Assembly (NCBI RefSeq): GCF_027627475.1
Contig: NZ_CP115484.1
Location: 2,340,001 to 2,404,000 of the forward strand
Source of the DNA: Paenibacillus sp. SYP-B4298
GTDB taxonomy: Bacteria; Bacillota; Bacilli; Paenibacillales; Paenibacillaceae
Length of the DNA: 64,000 bases
Direction of reading: 5' to 3'
Position 1 is the stretch's first letter, and each line of letters begins with the position of its first letter. Position numbers and translations under genes: made by a program. The notes beneath the pieces were generated by a model. It had not been told where the DNA came from and did no database searches. It saw nothing but the letters and a program-made list of their open reading frames with translations. Below, one piece after another: positions 7,941-15,881 of the stretch.

Positions 7941-8206
7941 GAGTCCAATTTCTCAATCAGCACCAAAAATTCATTTTATTGACATAATTTTGAAGTTGTC
8001 GTATACCGGCTACAGCTATGACCATGGCTTCTTCAGTGTCTACTAGGCAGCCATTTACCAGAGTCATAACAATGATGTCTAATTGAAATCCATCTTGATT
8101 CGACCAGGGCTGTCTGCAAGCGCCTTACCTTTCGGACAGCCCTTCGAGTTAGTCTCTACCGTATTATATCCATGCTCCCCGCTGTCTTCTCCCTGCCTAT
8201 CGACTA
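7941..8206. other. Intergenic region between the gntR promoter and the APC permease gene
   Basis: No gene is visible here. It holds the upstream side of the gntR promoter and, at 8107-8142, an inverted repeat GGGCTGTC / GACAGCCC with a 20-base loop lying downstream of the permease gene (minus-strand sense). There is no T-tract after it on either strand, so it may be an RNA hairpin that stabilises the permease mRNA end rather than a standard terminator. Confidence 0.4.
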
Positions 8207-10054
8207 CTACATATGCCTGTATCTTTGCTCAATGTGCAGCATTTCCTCATGAGACAACGGTCGTGCGAATTGACGGCGACGGTTGCCAATTACCCCATTC
8301 ACCACAAATGCGGACAGCAGTACCCCTGCCGAGAGCACGGCGGCAACAATCGAGAGCAGTACAACTGTCATGACAAGGATGAACAGCAGCCAGACAAAGG
8401 CAATCCAGCAGACTGTTTTTCGCATGCTCCCCAGTTGCCAGACTCCACTGGACGACTCTGCAGAGAGCCGGTGCTGCAACAATCTGCGACCGCGTGGACG
8501 CAGCAGCTCCAGCCCGAGCGGAATAGCAGCGGCAGCACTCGAGCCCAACAGTGTAACCGCCGTGAGCAGCCACAGCCAGTCAGTCCCGAGCGCCCCTCCC
8601 CTCCAAGAATCAGGCTGCTGGGCATCTGTAGCCCGCTCCGGTACGATCCTCCCTTCGCTTCCTCCAGCCGATACTCTGTCCCGCGCAAGGCTCTCGCTGA
8701 GTGACAACTCCCCTGATGTTCGACTCTCCAATGCCAGCGGCGGCCGCATGTTCTCTGACGCGAGGCCATGGCTGCCATCCCAAGGTCTAACGGCCTGCAA
8801 CGTCCCGAGCACCGCCAGCCCAACCAGCACTAATGCAGCGATCAGCCGTCCTGGGGTTTGCCGCTCAGTTGAAACCGCCGCCATAGAACGCCCCCATGCT
8901 GATCTGCGATCTCGGAAGAAGGCGAACCACATGCGTGAGCTGGCATTCAACACCCCGAGCCCGCTTCCCCAGAGCGCCCCAAGCACTGCGAGTGGTACTA
9001 GCGCCGCGAGCCATCCGTTCCATACGCCGAGTCCCTTGCCGAGCAAGGTCATGAACAAGCCACTGCCCGAGCTGCCCCCAGCACCCACAGTCGCCTCTGC
9101 AGTGGACAGCGCCAGCACTGCCAGCAGCACATAACACGCGAGAAATCCATACACTGGCGCCAAATAGATGTTCCAGGGCACATGTTGCTCAGGCGCTGTC
9201 GCCTCTTCCATCGTATAGGCAGCAGCATCCGAGCCACTAAATAACCGGAACATGAGCAGCACTGCCATCATCATCGCCAGCCAGCCGCCGCTGCCAGCAG
9301 TCTCGGGGCGCAGCGTGAACAAAAATTCCGCAGGCTGCAGCCTTGGGCCGATAAACAAGAACAAGCCGGCCGCCACGCCAGCTACCAGCAATATTTGCAG
9401 CCATGTCCCGAGCTGCAGGAACAGCGCAACCCAGCGCCGACCGGTCCAGGCTACGAGCGCCTGCGAGCCGAGCAGCAGCGCAGCACATAGCATAAAGGAC
9501 AGCCATCCGTTGCCCAGACCCGCATAGGTCGCGGCGAACGGCTGCACGAGCAATGCCCCCGCCCCAGCAAGCAGCACCAGCAGCGCCAGATCTCCGAAGC
9601 CGCGCAGCCATGCCGCTGCAAAGCCGAAGCCCTGGCCTCCGCGAGCCAATGCCCAGTGATAGCAGCCCCCGGCTGTCGGCAGCGCCGCCGCCAATTCCGC
9701 TTGGGCGGCCGCCAATGCGAATGCAAATAGCGCTGCCACAGGCAGCGCTATGCTAAATCCCCATGCCCCGGTCAGTGCATAGACCGGTCCGAAATACAGC
9801 GCCGCTCCGCCCAGCACCGACATCGTTGCAAATGAAGCGCTGAATGTGCCCCATCCGCTCCAGTTGCGGCTTAGCTGCTGGGCATAGCCCAGCTTGTTCA
9901 GCGACTGCTTATCCGATATATACTGCACATAGACAGAAGCCGGCCTGCTGCCGCTCGCTGTGCGGCCGACCTGCCTTCCCGCTGCCACGGCCAGAAACAG
10001 TGCCACACCGCAGACGACAGCGAACAGCAATACACCAACCAGTACACTATACAT
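8207..10054 (-). CDS. APC superfamily amino-acid/amine permease
   Basis: About 615 residues with at least a dozen hydrophobic helices. Family signatures: after the first helices an ANTIPORT-like region GWGTFSASFATMSVLGG, then AELAAALPTAGGCYHWA (consensus region of amino-acid permeases, about residue 130) and a third-helix FGFAAAWLRGFGDLALL. These match eukaryotic-like GABA/choline/amino-acid transporters of the APC superfamily. A hydrophilic insert of about 70 residues (codons from about 8590 to 8800), rich in Ser, Arg and Gly, interrupts the helices in the C-terminal third and is unusual. The protein also starts with an extra hydrophobic segment before the conserved core. ATG 10054 is preferred over GTG 10063 because GGGAGGG is two bases from the latter. 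It lies 48 bases downstream of the solute-binding protein gene and is probably co-transcribed with it. Confidence 0.78.
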   Translation of the reverse strand: MYSVLVGVLLFAVVCGVALFLAVAAGRQVGRTASGSRPASVYVQYISDKQSLNKLGYAQQLSRNWSGWGTFSASFATMSVLGGAALYFGPVYALTGAWGFSIALPVAALFAFALAAAQAELAAALPTAGGCYHWALARGGQGFGFAAAWLRGFGDLALLVLLAGAGALLVQPFAATYAGLGNGWLSFMLCAALLLGSQALVAWTGRRWVALFLQLGTWLQILLVAGVAAGLFLFIGPRLQPAEFLFTLRPETAGSGGWLAMMMAVLLMFRLFSGSDAAAYTMEEATAPEQHVPWNIYLAPVYGFLACYVLLAVLALSTAEATVGAGGSSGSGLFMTLLGKGLGVWNGWLAALVPLAVLGALWGSGLGVLNASSRMWFAFFRDRRSAWGRSMAAVSTERQTPGRLIAALVLVGLAVLGTLQAVRPWDGSHGLASENMRPPLALESRTSGELSLSESLARDRVSAGGSEGRIVPERATDAQQPDSWRGGALGTDWLWLLTAVTLLGSSAAAAIPLGLELLRPRGRRLLQHRLSAESSSGVWQLGSMRKTVCWIAFVWLLFILVMTVVLLSIVAAVLSAGVLLSAFVVNGVIGNRRRQFARPLSHEEMLHIEQRYRHM

Positions 10055-10102
10055 GCCCTGCACCCCCTCCCGCTATATGTATGAGAGAGGGAGGGCATTT
10101 AA

Positions 10103-12019
10103 TCATCGTACAAGCGAATTGAGCTTGTCCATCATGTCCTTATATTCCTTGGAGGCCTGCATAGCTTCAATATATGCATCCCATTCGTCAAGTGACGCTT
10201 CGCCCGTGATGACAGCACGCTTCATTTCCTCTGTCATGCTAATCAACTCTCTGAATGCGCCTCTGCTAAATACCGTATCGCGGCCAACAAGCGGCATCGC
10301 CGCTCTAACCGAAGAGAGGCCGGTCGATGATGTGGCGGCTGTCGAACTCTTCTCCGAAGCAGTGGACGAAGCCGAACCCGTTGTCTGCCCCTTCACTGCC
10401 TTCCACTGCTCCACAGCCTCTGTATAAGCCGCGCGAGCTCGCAGGTCCAATCCTTCCAGCAGTCTGGCATCCGGCAACGCCTCCCTTCGGCCGAACAGGC
10501 TATCCACCGCCGCTTGCTCGGCAGTTGTCCAGCCATCCAGTTGGCGCCAACCGTCGGTCTGGCTGCGGGCAATCCCCTTGTCCAGCCAGTCGAGTAGGAA
10601 TGGCACCATGTCCCTTCTCACTGTAACGGGGATGATATACATGCCTGAGCCAGCAGTATTATACGGCACTAGCTCCGAACCATCCTCCGTCAGCAGGCCG
10701 GTGAGTGGAACCCACAGCGCCTCCGCACCGCTCCCTGGGCTCATCTGCTGTGTCAACATCGCCGCATCAGTCAACGTCATCGCAGCCAGTCCAACCTGCC
10801 CCGAGACGAGCATATCCCGTGCGCCCTCGCTAGACTGCGAAATAAAACCAGGGTCGAGCAGACCGTCCTTATGCGCCCGCGCGAGCCATTGCAGTGCCTT
10901 GCGCTCCTGCGGGAGTGTTACGGCGTCCACCACCTTGCCGCCAGACACCACGAAGCGATCAGGCAGAGCGGTATATGCCTGCTCAACCCAGGAGAGCGAG
11001 CCGAGACTGTCCTCCGGCATCCTGCTGCTCAAGCCAATGACAGGCCCCTTCTTGCTTCCACCCGGCCATTGATCCGCGATCTGCTTCATCGCTGTATACA
11101 GCTCGTCCATCGTACTTGGAGGCGCGATGCCGAACTTGTCCAGCCAATCCTGGCGAATCATTGGATAAGGCGCATCCAGCTCGCTGTAAGGCCGTGGTAT
11201 GCCGTAGATGCGGCCGTCGATTGTCCGAGCTGACGGCCCCCCGCGATCAACAAGCGCCTTCAAGCGTGGATATTGAGCGATGTCTTCGGTCAGATCGAGT
11301 GAAAAGGATTGGAACAGTTCATTATCAAGTATAAATGGCCGCTCAAGCAGCATCAGATCCGTCATATCTCCAGAAGCGATCGAAATATTGGTACGTTCAT
11401 AGTAATAATCTGGGTGATAGAACTTTGCATTCACATTTACCTTCCAGTGCTCTTTCATATAATCGCCCAGCTTGTCCGGGTAGGACAGCACGCCATTATC
11501 GGCACGGGTCATCACGGAGAAGCTCGCTATTACATTTGGGTCCCTCAGCAGAATCGGATGTCCGTTGCCCTTCCAGAACACCTGCAAACCGCTCTCGACA
11601 GCAGTCAGGCGAAGCGGCACATAGAGCTGTCCATAGCTTGTATAAGGCGCCACTCCCTCTAATTGAATCGTCTTGCCATTCTTTTGTGCTGTCTGCCTTC
11701 CCTTCCAGAAAACCCAGGATTTCCCGTTCGGATGAATCGCTGACATCTTGCCTTCCACTTCATTCCAAGTGACACGGTATCCGAGATAGGACAGCCACCC
11801 ACGGGCGGGAATCATGCTGACCCCCTCCCAGATCGCAACATTCCACATATAAGGGGCGCCCTCCAGTTGGACAAGCGCCGAGCTATGCGAGTCCTGATCC
11901 TCGAATGGCTGAAGACCTAGCGCATAAGCTGAAGCACTGCTGTCAAGCGATCCAATCAGCAGTGCGGCGCCAAGCGCAGCCCCCATCCATTTCCTCACAG
12001 GCTTGTCTTGCTTTCTCAT
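10103..12019 (-). CDS. Extracellular solute-binding protein with copper-amine-oxidase-like N-terminal domain
   Basis: A 638-residue secreted protein. Residues 1 to about 30 form a signal peptide (basic start, hydrophobic GAALGAALLIGSL, Ala-rich cleavage region) without a lipobox Cys. Residues about 45-150 resemble the copper-amine-oxidase N-terminal repeat domain common in Paenibacillus surface proteins (VSMIPARGWLSYLGY; LYVPLRLTAVESG). From about 165 to 530 a family 1 extracellular solute-binding domain follows (IYGIPRPYSELD; MIRQDWLDKFG; GQVGLAAMT), then a Ser/Thr/Ala-rich linker and a C-terminal WDAYIEAMQASKEY segment typical of LipO-like sugar-binding proteins. It probably binds an oligosaccharide or peptide outside the cell. 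No ABC permeases lie next to it; the neighbour is an APC permease. Start ATG after AGGAGG. Confidence 0.8.
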   Translation of the reverse strand: MRKQDKPVRKWMGAALGAALLIGSLDSSASAYALGLQPFEDQDSHSSALVQLEGAPYMWNVAIWEGVSMIPARGWLSYLGYRVTWNEVEGKMSAIHPNGKSWVFWKGRQTAQKNGKTIQLEGVAPYTSYGQLYVPLRLTAVESGLQVFWKGNGHPILLRDPNVIASFSVMTRADNGVLSYPDKLGDYMKEHWKVNVNAKFYHPDYYYERTNISIASGDMTDLMLLERPFILDNELFQSFSLDLTEDIAQYPRLKALVDRGGPSARTIDGRIYGIPRPYSELDAPYPMIRQDWLDKFGIAPPSTMDELYTAMKQIADQWPGGSKKGPVIGLSSRMPEDSLGSLSWVEQAYTALPDRFVVSGGKVVDAVTLPQERKALQWLARAHKDGLLDPGFISQSSEGARDMLVSGQVGLAAMTLTDAAMLTQQMSPGSGAEALWVPLTGLLTEDGSELVPYNTAGSGMYIIPVTVRRDMVPFLLDWLDKGIARSQTDGWRQLDGWTTAEQAAVDSLFGRREALPDARLLEGLDLRARAAYTEAVEQWKAVKGQTTGSASSTASEKSSTAATSSTGLSSVRAAMPLVGRDTVFSRGAFRELISMTEEMKRAVITGEASLDEWDAYIEAMQASKEYKDMMDKLNSLVR

Positions 12020-12052
12020 TCGCTAACCTCCTGTTCATCTAAGGCGAGAAGA

Positions 12053-12078
12053 AGTGGCACGCCTCAGGCTGCGCCACT
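12053..12078 (-). terminator. Hairpin after the DUF3298 gene, possible terminator
   Basis: AGTGGC (12053-12058) pairs with GCCACT (12073-12078) and an inner GCC/GGC extends the stem. In the minus-strand sense it is followed by the pyrimidine-rich TTCTTCTCGCC. It lies between the stop of the DUF3298 gene (12107) and the start of the solute-binding protein gene (12019). The T-tract is imperfect. Confidence 0.4.
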
Positions 12079-12106
12079 GGTTCCCCAACCTGCACACTGG
12101 TATTGC

Positions 12107-12754
12107 TTAATCATTGGCCAGCATGACGCCCAGCGGCCCTTCTTCATTGGCAATATCCTGCACATCATAGACTGGAATCGGGAAATAAGGAAACCCGTAG
12201 ACATAAGGCGTGATCTCATAGAGCTGAAAATAGACCACAAGAGACCGATCGGCAATATAAAAATCCTGATCCGGTCGGATGCCCTCAAACGGACCAAACA
12301 CGGGTACATCCCGCGCCTTGATCTGCGCCCCGATGATGGCATCCAGCCGTTTGCGATAGTCGCTGCCCGGTTTGAACAATTCAGAGAGCTTGTAGCGCTT
12401 GCCCGTCTTCGTGTCAAAAGTCAGCGAGGCTTGAAGCGTCAACCCGTGCGCCCCGCCCGTATAGGCATAATTGAACAGGGAGAGGCTGAGTATGTCCTTC
12501 TCATTCGTTTTGGTCTCGAACCATCCGATCATTTCGGAGCGCGGGTCCTCCAGCGAGCCTTGGCTGCTGACCAACCGGTGTACCTCGGCCCGAATCTCCT
12601 GATTGATCTTCTCCATCGCATTGCGATTCTCAAGACCCTGGACGACCGGCACCCACAGCTCAATCTTCGGATAAGTAAGACGGGTAGGCTGAATGACAGC
12701 CGGAGCAGCAAAAGCCATACAATAGACACCTGCCTGTCGATTAAGATGTTCCAT
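12107..12754 (-). CDS. DUF4163/DUF3298 domain protein (RsiV/PdaC-type domain)
   Basis: About 215 residues. An N-terminal DUF4163-like stretch (YPKIELWVPVVQGLENRNAM) is followed by a DUF3298 domain with its hallmarks GGAHGL (about residue 100) and VVYFQLYEITPYVYGFP (about 185). The same pair forms the extracytoplasmic part of RsiV (anti-sigma factor and lysozyme receptor) and is found in PdaC. This copy has no visible transmembrane segment or signal peptide, so its location is uncertain. Start: ATG 12754; a GTG at 12763 is also in frame. It lies 60 bases downstream of the GNAT gene in the same direction and may belong to that operon. Confidence 0.7.
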   Translation of the reverse strand: MEHLNRQAGVYCMAFAAPAVIQPTRLTYPKIELWVPVVQGLENRNAMEKINQEIRAEVHRLVSSQGSLEDPRSEMIGWFETKTNEKDILSLSLFNYAYTGGAHGLTLQASLTFDTKTGKRYKLSELFKPGSDYRKRLDAIIGAQIKARDVPVFGPFEGIRPDQDFYIADRSLVVYFQLYEITPYVYGFPYFPIPVYDVQDIANEEGPLGVMLAND

Positions 12755-12814
12755 TGTATGCACAGGCCCCTTGTTTCCATGCCTGATACTGGCTTAGAGA
12801 CCCCTATCATAGCT

Positions 12815-13315
12815 TTATAACAGGCACAAGTGCAGCTCGTGCCACTCCATGCCGGCATGCTCTGATGCGCTGCGTCCCCGATACTGAAATCCCAGCTCCT
12901 CATAAAATCCGATCAAATGCGGCTCGCACATCAACATAATCGCCTCCAGCCCCTCCTCACGGCAACTGGCAATAACACGCCGCATCAGCTCGCTTCCGAC
13001 ACCCTGACGGCGGAAACGGCTATCCACCGCCACCGTCAGCACACAGAAGCGGCTGCCTTGTGCTTCATCCTCATGCGCTGCCTTCATAGCGTCATCTGCA
13101 CAGTCCCGCGCATTCGTTCTTACACCGTTGGCAATGCCTGCAAGCTTCCCGCTGCCGCTATCCCAAGCCGACCAGAAGAAGGAAGGAAACCACTGCTTCC
13201 TGTACTGAAACGCTTCCAGTGTTGCCGCTGCGGCTTCCGGGTAGCTGGCGGACTCCAGTGCGTAAGCCTGCTCCAGCTCATGGCGCTCGATGAGGCGGTA
13301 GTTCAGCCCGCTCAT
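12815..13315 (-). CDS. GNAT family N-acetyltransferase
   Basis: A 166-residue acetyltransferase of the GNAT fold. The acetyl-CoA binding motif A is visible as VDSRFRRQGVGSELMRRV (about residues 97-114; R-x-x-G-x-G), followed by IMLMCEPHLIGFYEELGF, the usual motif-B Tyr region. The N-terminal part (ERHELEQAYALESASYPEAAA) resembles arylalkylamine N-acetyltransferase-like proteins. The substrate is not predictable. The ATG overlaps the stop of the ABC ATPase gene (ATGA, 13312-13315), so the two are translationally coupled. Confidence 0.82.
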   Translation of the reverse strand: MSGLNYRLIERHELEQAYALESASYPEAAAATLEAFQYRKQWFPSFFWSAWDSGSGKLAGIANGVRTNARDCADDAMKAAHEDEAQGSRFCVLTVAVDSRFRRQGVGSELMRRVIASCREEGLEAIMLMCEPHLIGFYEELGFQYRGRSASEHAGMEWHELHLCLL

Positions 13316-14034
13316 AGCTGCATCTTCTCAGCCGTCGTCAGGCGCCGTCCGCGCACATCAAGCACAAGTTGGCCTTGATTGAGACCAATTATGCGATCAG
13401 AGTACTTCTCCGCCAGCTCGCTCTGATGAAGAACAGCGATTACAGTGAGCCCTTGCTTGGTCAATTCCTTCAAGTCCTTCAGAATATTCTCCGCAGAATG
13501 CGGATCGAGTCCCCCGACCGGCTCGTCAGCCAGCAGCACCTTGGCGCCATGCACCAGCGCCCTGGCAATCGCTACCCGCTGCCGCTCCCCGCCGCTCAGC
13601 TTCTCGGCCTTCTGCCGTGCCTTATCCAGCAGTCCCAGCTTCTCCAGCGTGTCCATGGCGCCCATATAGTCGTCATTGCGAACCATGCCCGTCACCATCC
13701 GCCACAGCGGCGTCTGGTGCTTTGTGCCGACCAGCACATTTTTAAGTGCCGTGCGGTTAGGCGACAGATGCGGCTTCTCCTCCAGGAAGGCGAACTCGCG
13801 CCGAATCTTGCGCAGCCCGGTCCAGGCGTTGCCCAAAATATCTGTTCCTTCTACGGTATACTTGCCGGACGTCCATTTTTCCCTTAATGCCAGACATTTG
13901 AGAAGCATGCTCTTGCCGCTGCCGCTTGCGCCGACAATCGTGACAAATTCGCCTTTATGCGCTACAAAGCTGACATCGGAGAGCACCTTCGGTCCCCCAG
14001 GTATTTGCTTGGTCAAACGGTCAATCTTGATCAT
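13312..14034 (-). CDS. Orphan ABC ATPase of the PhnC type
   Basis: A 240-residue ABC ATPase with Walker A GASGSGKS (about 36-43), signature LSGGERQR (about 144), Walker B VLLADEP (about 165) and an H-loop with IAVLHQ (about 199). The HQ switch, the position of GLDPHSAE and the overall length match PhnC-type phosphonate transporter ATPases. No binding protein or permease gene lies beside it; instead a GNAT acetyltransferase overlaps its stop by four bases. It may serve a permease encoded elsewhere or act in a non-transport role. The start ATG is 10 bases after GGAGG. The upstream 60 bases abut the LexA-box promoter of the divergent small gene. Confidence 0.82.
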   Translation of the reverse strand: MIKIDRLTKQIPGGPKVLSDVSFVAHKGEFVTIVGASGSGKSMLLKCLALREKWTSGKYTVEGTDILGNAWTGLRKIRREFAFLEEKPHLSPNRTALKNVLVGTKHQTPLWRMVTGMVRNDDYMGAMDTLEKLGLLDKARQKAEKLSGGERQRVAIARALVHGAKVLLADEPVGGLDPHSAENILKDLKELTKQGLTVIAVLHQSELAEKYSDRIIGLNQGQLVLDVRGRRLTTAEKMQL

Positions 14035-14089
14035 CGCTTCGGCCCCTCCGTCTATTCTATAAATCTAGTTTACGGGAAATAAAAAATAC

Positions 14090-14139
14090 TTTCCATACGA
14101 ACAAACGTTTGATATAATAAAAGCAAGAACAAACGTTCT
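14090..14139 (+). promoter_or_regulatory. SOS promoter: sigma-A elements with two LexA (DinR) boxes
   Basis: Box 1, CGAACAAACGTTTG (14098-14111), fits the Gram-positive SOS consensus CGAACRNRYGTTYG at every position and sits in the promoter spacer. Box 2, AGAACAAACGTTCT (14126-14139), keeps the GAAC-N4-GTTC core and covers the predicted transcription start. Between them lies a perfect TATAAT (14113-14118), with a TTTCCA -35-like element 17 bases upstream (14090-14095). This layout is what is expected for tight LexA repression of the small gene starting at 14171. Confidence 0.8.
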
Positions 14140-14170
14140 AAATCATGGATTCTGAAGGAGGATGATCATC

Positions 14171-14392
14171 ATGCACAACTGCGAACATTATCGGTTTATC
14201 GAGAAGCATCGGCCGTGGAGGGATTTGACCTTTAAGTTTTATTCTGATGGAAGGTTGACGATTATTGATAACGGTGCAGGGGAGGTGATCACCCCTCGGG
14301 ATTTGAAGGGCGCAAGCCATGATTTCTATGTACGCAAGCGAATTGCATTTATTAAGAACGATCTGGAAGCCAAGCGATTAAGGTTTGCGTGA
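14171..14392 (+). CDS. Small SOS-controlled protein of unknown function
   Basis: A 73-residue basic, soluble protein beginning MHNCEHYRF and ending DLEAKRLRFA, with aromatic and charged residues spread throughout and no membrane segment or recognised motif. I do not recognise the family. The start is ATG 14171, nine bases after AAGGAGG (14155-14161); the in-frame ATG at 14162 lies directly against that site. The two LexA boxes in its promoter make it a likely DNA-damage-induced gene. It stands alone; the next gene downstream is on the other strand. Confidence 0.72.
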   Translation: MHNCEHYRFIEKHRPWRDLTFKFYSDGRLTIIDNGAGEVITPRDLKGASHDFYVRKRIAFIKNDLEAKRLRFA

Positions 14393-14657
14393 TTGCATGT
14401 TCCGCTATATGCCACCTAGCCACCATACAAGCGGCAGGAGAGGGGATCGTACAGCTCAGATGCAGATGCTCTATCATCTCGCGACAACGATCGGCGCGAT
14501 GATGCCGCAACCCGTGGTCGGCGCTGCGGGTGCTGTCAGTGATGTGAACGGTCGGACGCCTCTATATGTACAGATTTTGTGGCTTCCGTCCGATTCTCAT
14601 CCCAGGTTCCCCTCTCCTCCCGCTATTACAGCCCAGTGGTCTGTCTTGGCGTATGGA

Positions 14658-14795
14658 TTAAGGCTGCTGCTTATTGATTCCGTTCAGGCTGGGCGGACGA
14701 TGAGCGGCTTTTTCGTGCTTCACCGTCTGCGCCTCTTCCTTCATCTGCGATTCGTTATGTTGATTCTCCGTCTGCTGGCTCCGATTATGCGGCAT
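14658..14795 (-). CDS. 45-residue hydrophilic protein, unknown function
   Basis: ATG 14795 is preceded by GGAGGTGATC (14799-14808), a ten-base match to the 3' end of 16S rRNA, with only three bases in between. The encoded peptide (MPHNRSQQTENQHNESQMKE...) is rich in Gln, Asn, His, Glu and Lys, has no hydrophobic stretch and ends in NKQQP. The composition recalls small spore or stress proteins of Bacillota, but I do not recognise the family and no sporulation promoter could be established. The strength of the ribosome binding site is the main support. Confidence 0.55.
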   Translation of the reverse strand: MPHNRSQQTENQHNESQMKEEAQTVKHEKAAHRPPSLNGINKQQP

Positions 14796-14965
14796 CCTGA
14801 TCACCTCCGCTCTCATTATGCGCTGTAATCCAGCCGCCCTATTCATGTACGCTGTATTTCATTAGGATTTTCGCATGATTACCCTGGCAGTGGATCATGA
14901 GCGCATATGTGGTTCAACCTACCGCTCTCATGCAGCAAAGCAGCATGCGCGGGCGACTGCATCGG

Positions 14966-14994
14966 TTGACCTTGGCGGCGCATTCAGGTAGATT
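14966..14994 (+). promoter_or_regulatory. Promoter of the HAD phosphatase gene
   Basis: TTGACC (14966-14971), 17-base spacer, TAGATT (14989-14994). It lies about 65 bases before the start codon at 15058 and is the best sigma-A match in this intergenic region. The -10 matches four of six consensus bases. Confidence 0.45.
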
Positions 14995-15057
14995 GGTAGA
15001 AGGGATGATAGGTTATCAACGTTGTTCGATATGAATTTTGGCTGCGAAGGAGCTTTT

Positions 15058-15792
15058 ATGAAACAAACGCTTATATTTGATCTGGACGATACATTGGTTC
15101 ATTGCACGAAATATTTTCACCTTGCCCTCGACCGGTTTGTGGAGCTGATGCAATCCTGGTTCGGACAATACGGCCTTACGGCGAACGATATTCGCCAAAA
15201 ACAGATCGAAATTGATATCGCCGGTGTTCAGGAGCTCGGCTTTCAATTCGATCACTTCCCTCAATCCTTCTTAATGACCTATGAATGCTTTTCAGAGCGT
15301 TATGGAAGAAGGCAACAGCCCCTGGAGAAGGACAGACTGTGGACGCTGGGCTGCAGTGTGCTTGATGAGGAGACGGAGCCCTATCCCTATATGGAAGAGA
15401 CGCTTGACATCCTCGCCGAGCAGGGACATACACTCCACTTGTACACTGGCGGGGAGACGCTGATTCAGCAGCGCAAGATAGAACGTTTGGCGCTGGAGCG
15501 GTACTTTGAATCGCGTGTCTATGTGCGTCAGCATAAGAATAGCGAGGCGCTGGAGCAGATATTGACAGACGGACAGTTCGAGCGCTCACAGACATGGATG
15601 ATCGGCAACTCCATCCGCACAGATGTGGTGCCTGCGTTAACGGCAGGCATCCATGCCATCCATGTGGAAGCCATCGACGAATGGGTGTATAACATGGTTC
15701 CTATCGATGTCGAGCCGCTCGGCGCGCTGCTGTTGCTCAAGCAACTGCGCGACGTGCCCGGTGCGATCTCGCAGTATATCGGCTGCAGGTAA
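15058..15792 (+). CDS. HAD superfamily hydrolase (phosphatase-like)
   Basis: A 244-residue cytosolic HAD hydrolase. Motif I is FDLDDTLV (residues 7-14; the first Asp is the nucleophile). Motif II corresponds to LHLYTGG (about 125), motif III Lys lies in the RKIERLAL region, and motif IV appears as WMIGNSIRTDVVPALTAG (about 180-197), which carries the Gly-Asn-Ser-x-x-x-Asp variant. Such enzymes dephosphorylate small metabolites; the substrate is unknown. The start at ATG 15058 follows GAAGGAG; 12 further upstream codons in frame lack a site. The gene is single and convergent with topB, with a long hairpin between the two stops. Confidence 0.8.
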   Translation: MKQTLIFDLDDTLVHCTKYFHLALDRFVELMQSWFGQYGLTANDIRQKQIEIDIAGVQELGFQFDHFPQSFLMTYECFSERYGRRQQPLEKDRLWTLGCSVLDEETEPYPYMEETLDILAEQGHTLHLYTGGETLIQQRKIERLALERYFESRVYVRQHKNSEALEQILTDGQFERSQTWMIGNSIRTDVVPALTAGIHAIHVEAIDEWVYNMVPIDVEPLGALLLLKQLRDVPGAISQYIGCR

Positions 15793-15817
15793 CAACCCGC
15801 TCCATTCCCTTGTATAT

Positions 15818-15859
15818 AACGCCCTACTTACACGGATTGATGTCAGTAAGTGGGGCGTT
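15818..15859. terminator. Hairpin between convergent HAD and topB genes
   Basis: AACGCCCTACTTAC (15818-15831) is complementary to GTAAGTGGGGCGTT (15846-15859) except for one G-T pair, giving a 14-base stem with a 14-base loop. It lies between the stops of two convergent genes and can act for both, although neither flank has a clear T-tract. Confidence 0.55.
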
Positions 15860-15881
15860 CATATGTCACGATGTTACGATA

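Noticed and set aside
8107-8142. GGGCTGTC/GACAGCCC inverted repeat as a Rho-independent terminator
   Set aside because: The loop is 20 bases and no T-tract follows on either strand; kept only as an unexplained hairpin in the intergenic entry.
14385-14828. Plus-strand frame of 147 codons between the SOS gene and the HAD gene
   Set aside because: It has no ribosome binding site, an erratic composition, and overlaps the better supported 45-codon gene on the opposite strand.
14814-14845. TGAATA ... CATAATG as a sigma-G-like promoter for the 45-codon gene
   Set aside because: The spacer of 19 bases is long, the -10 differs from consensus, and the transcript would begin at the ribosome binding site itself, leaving almost no leader.
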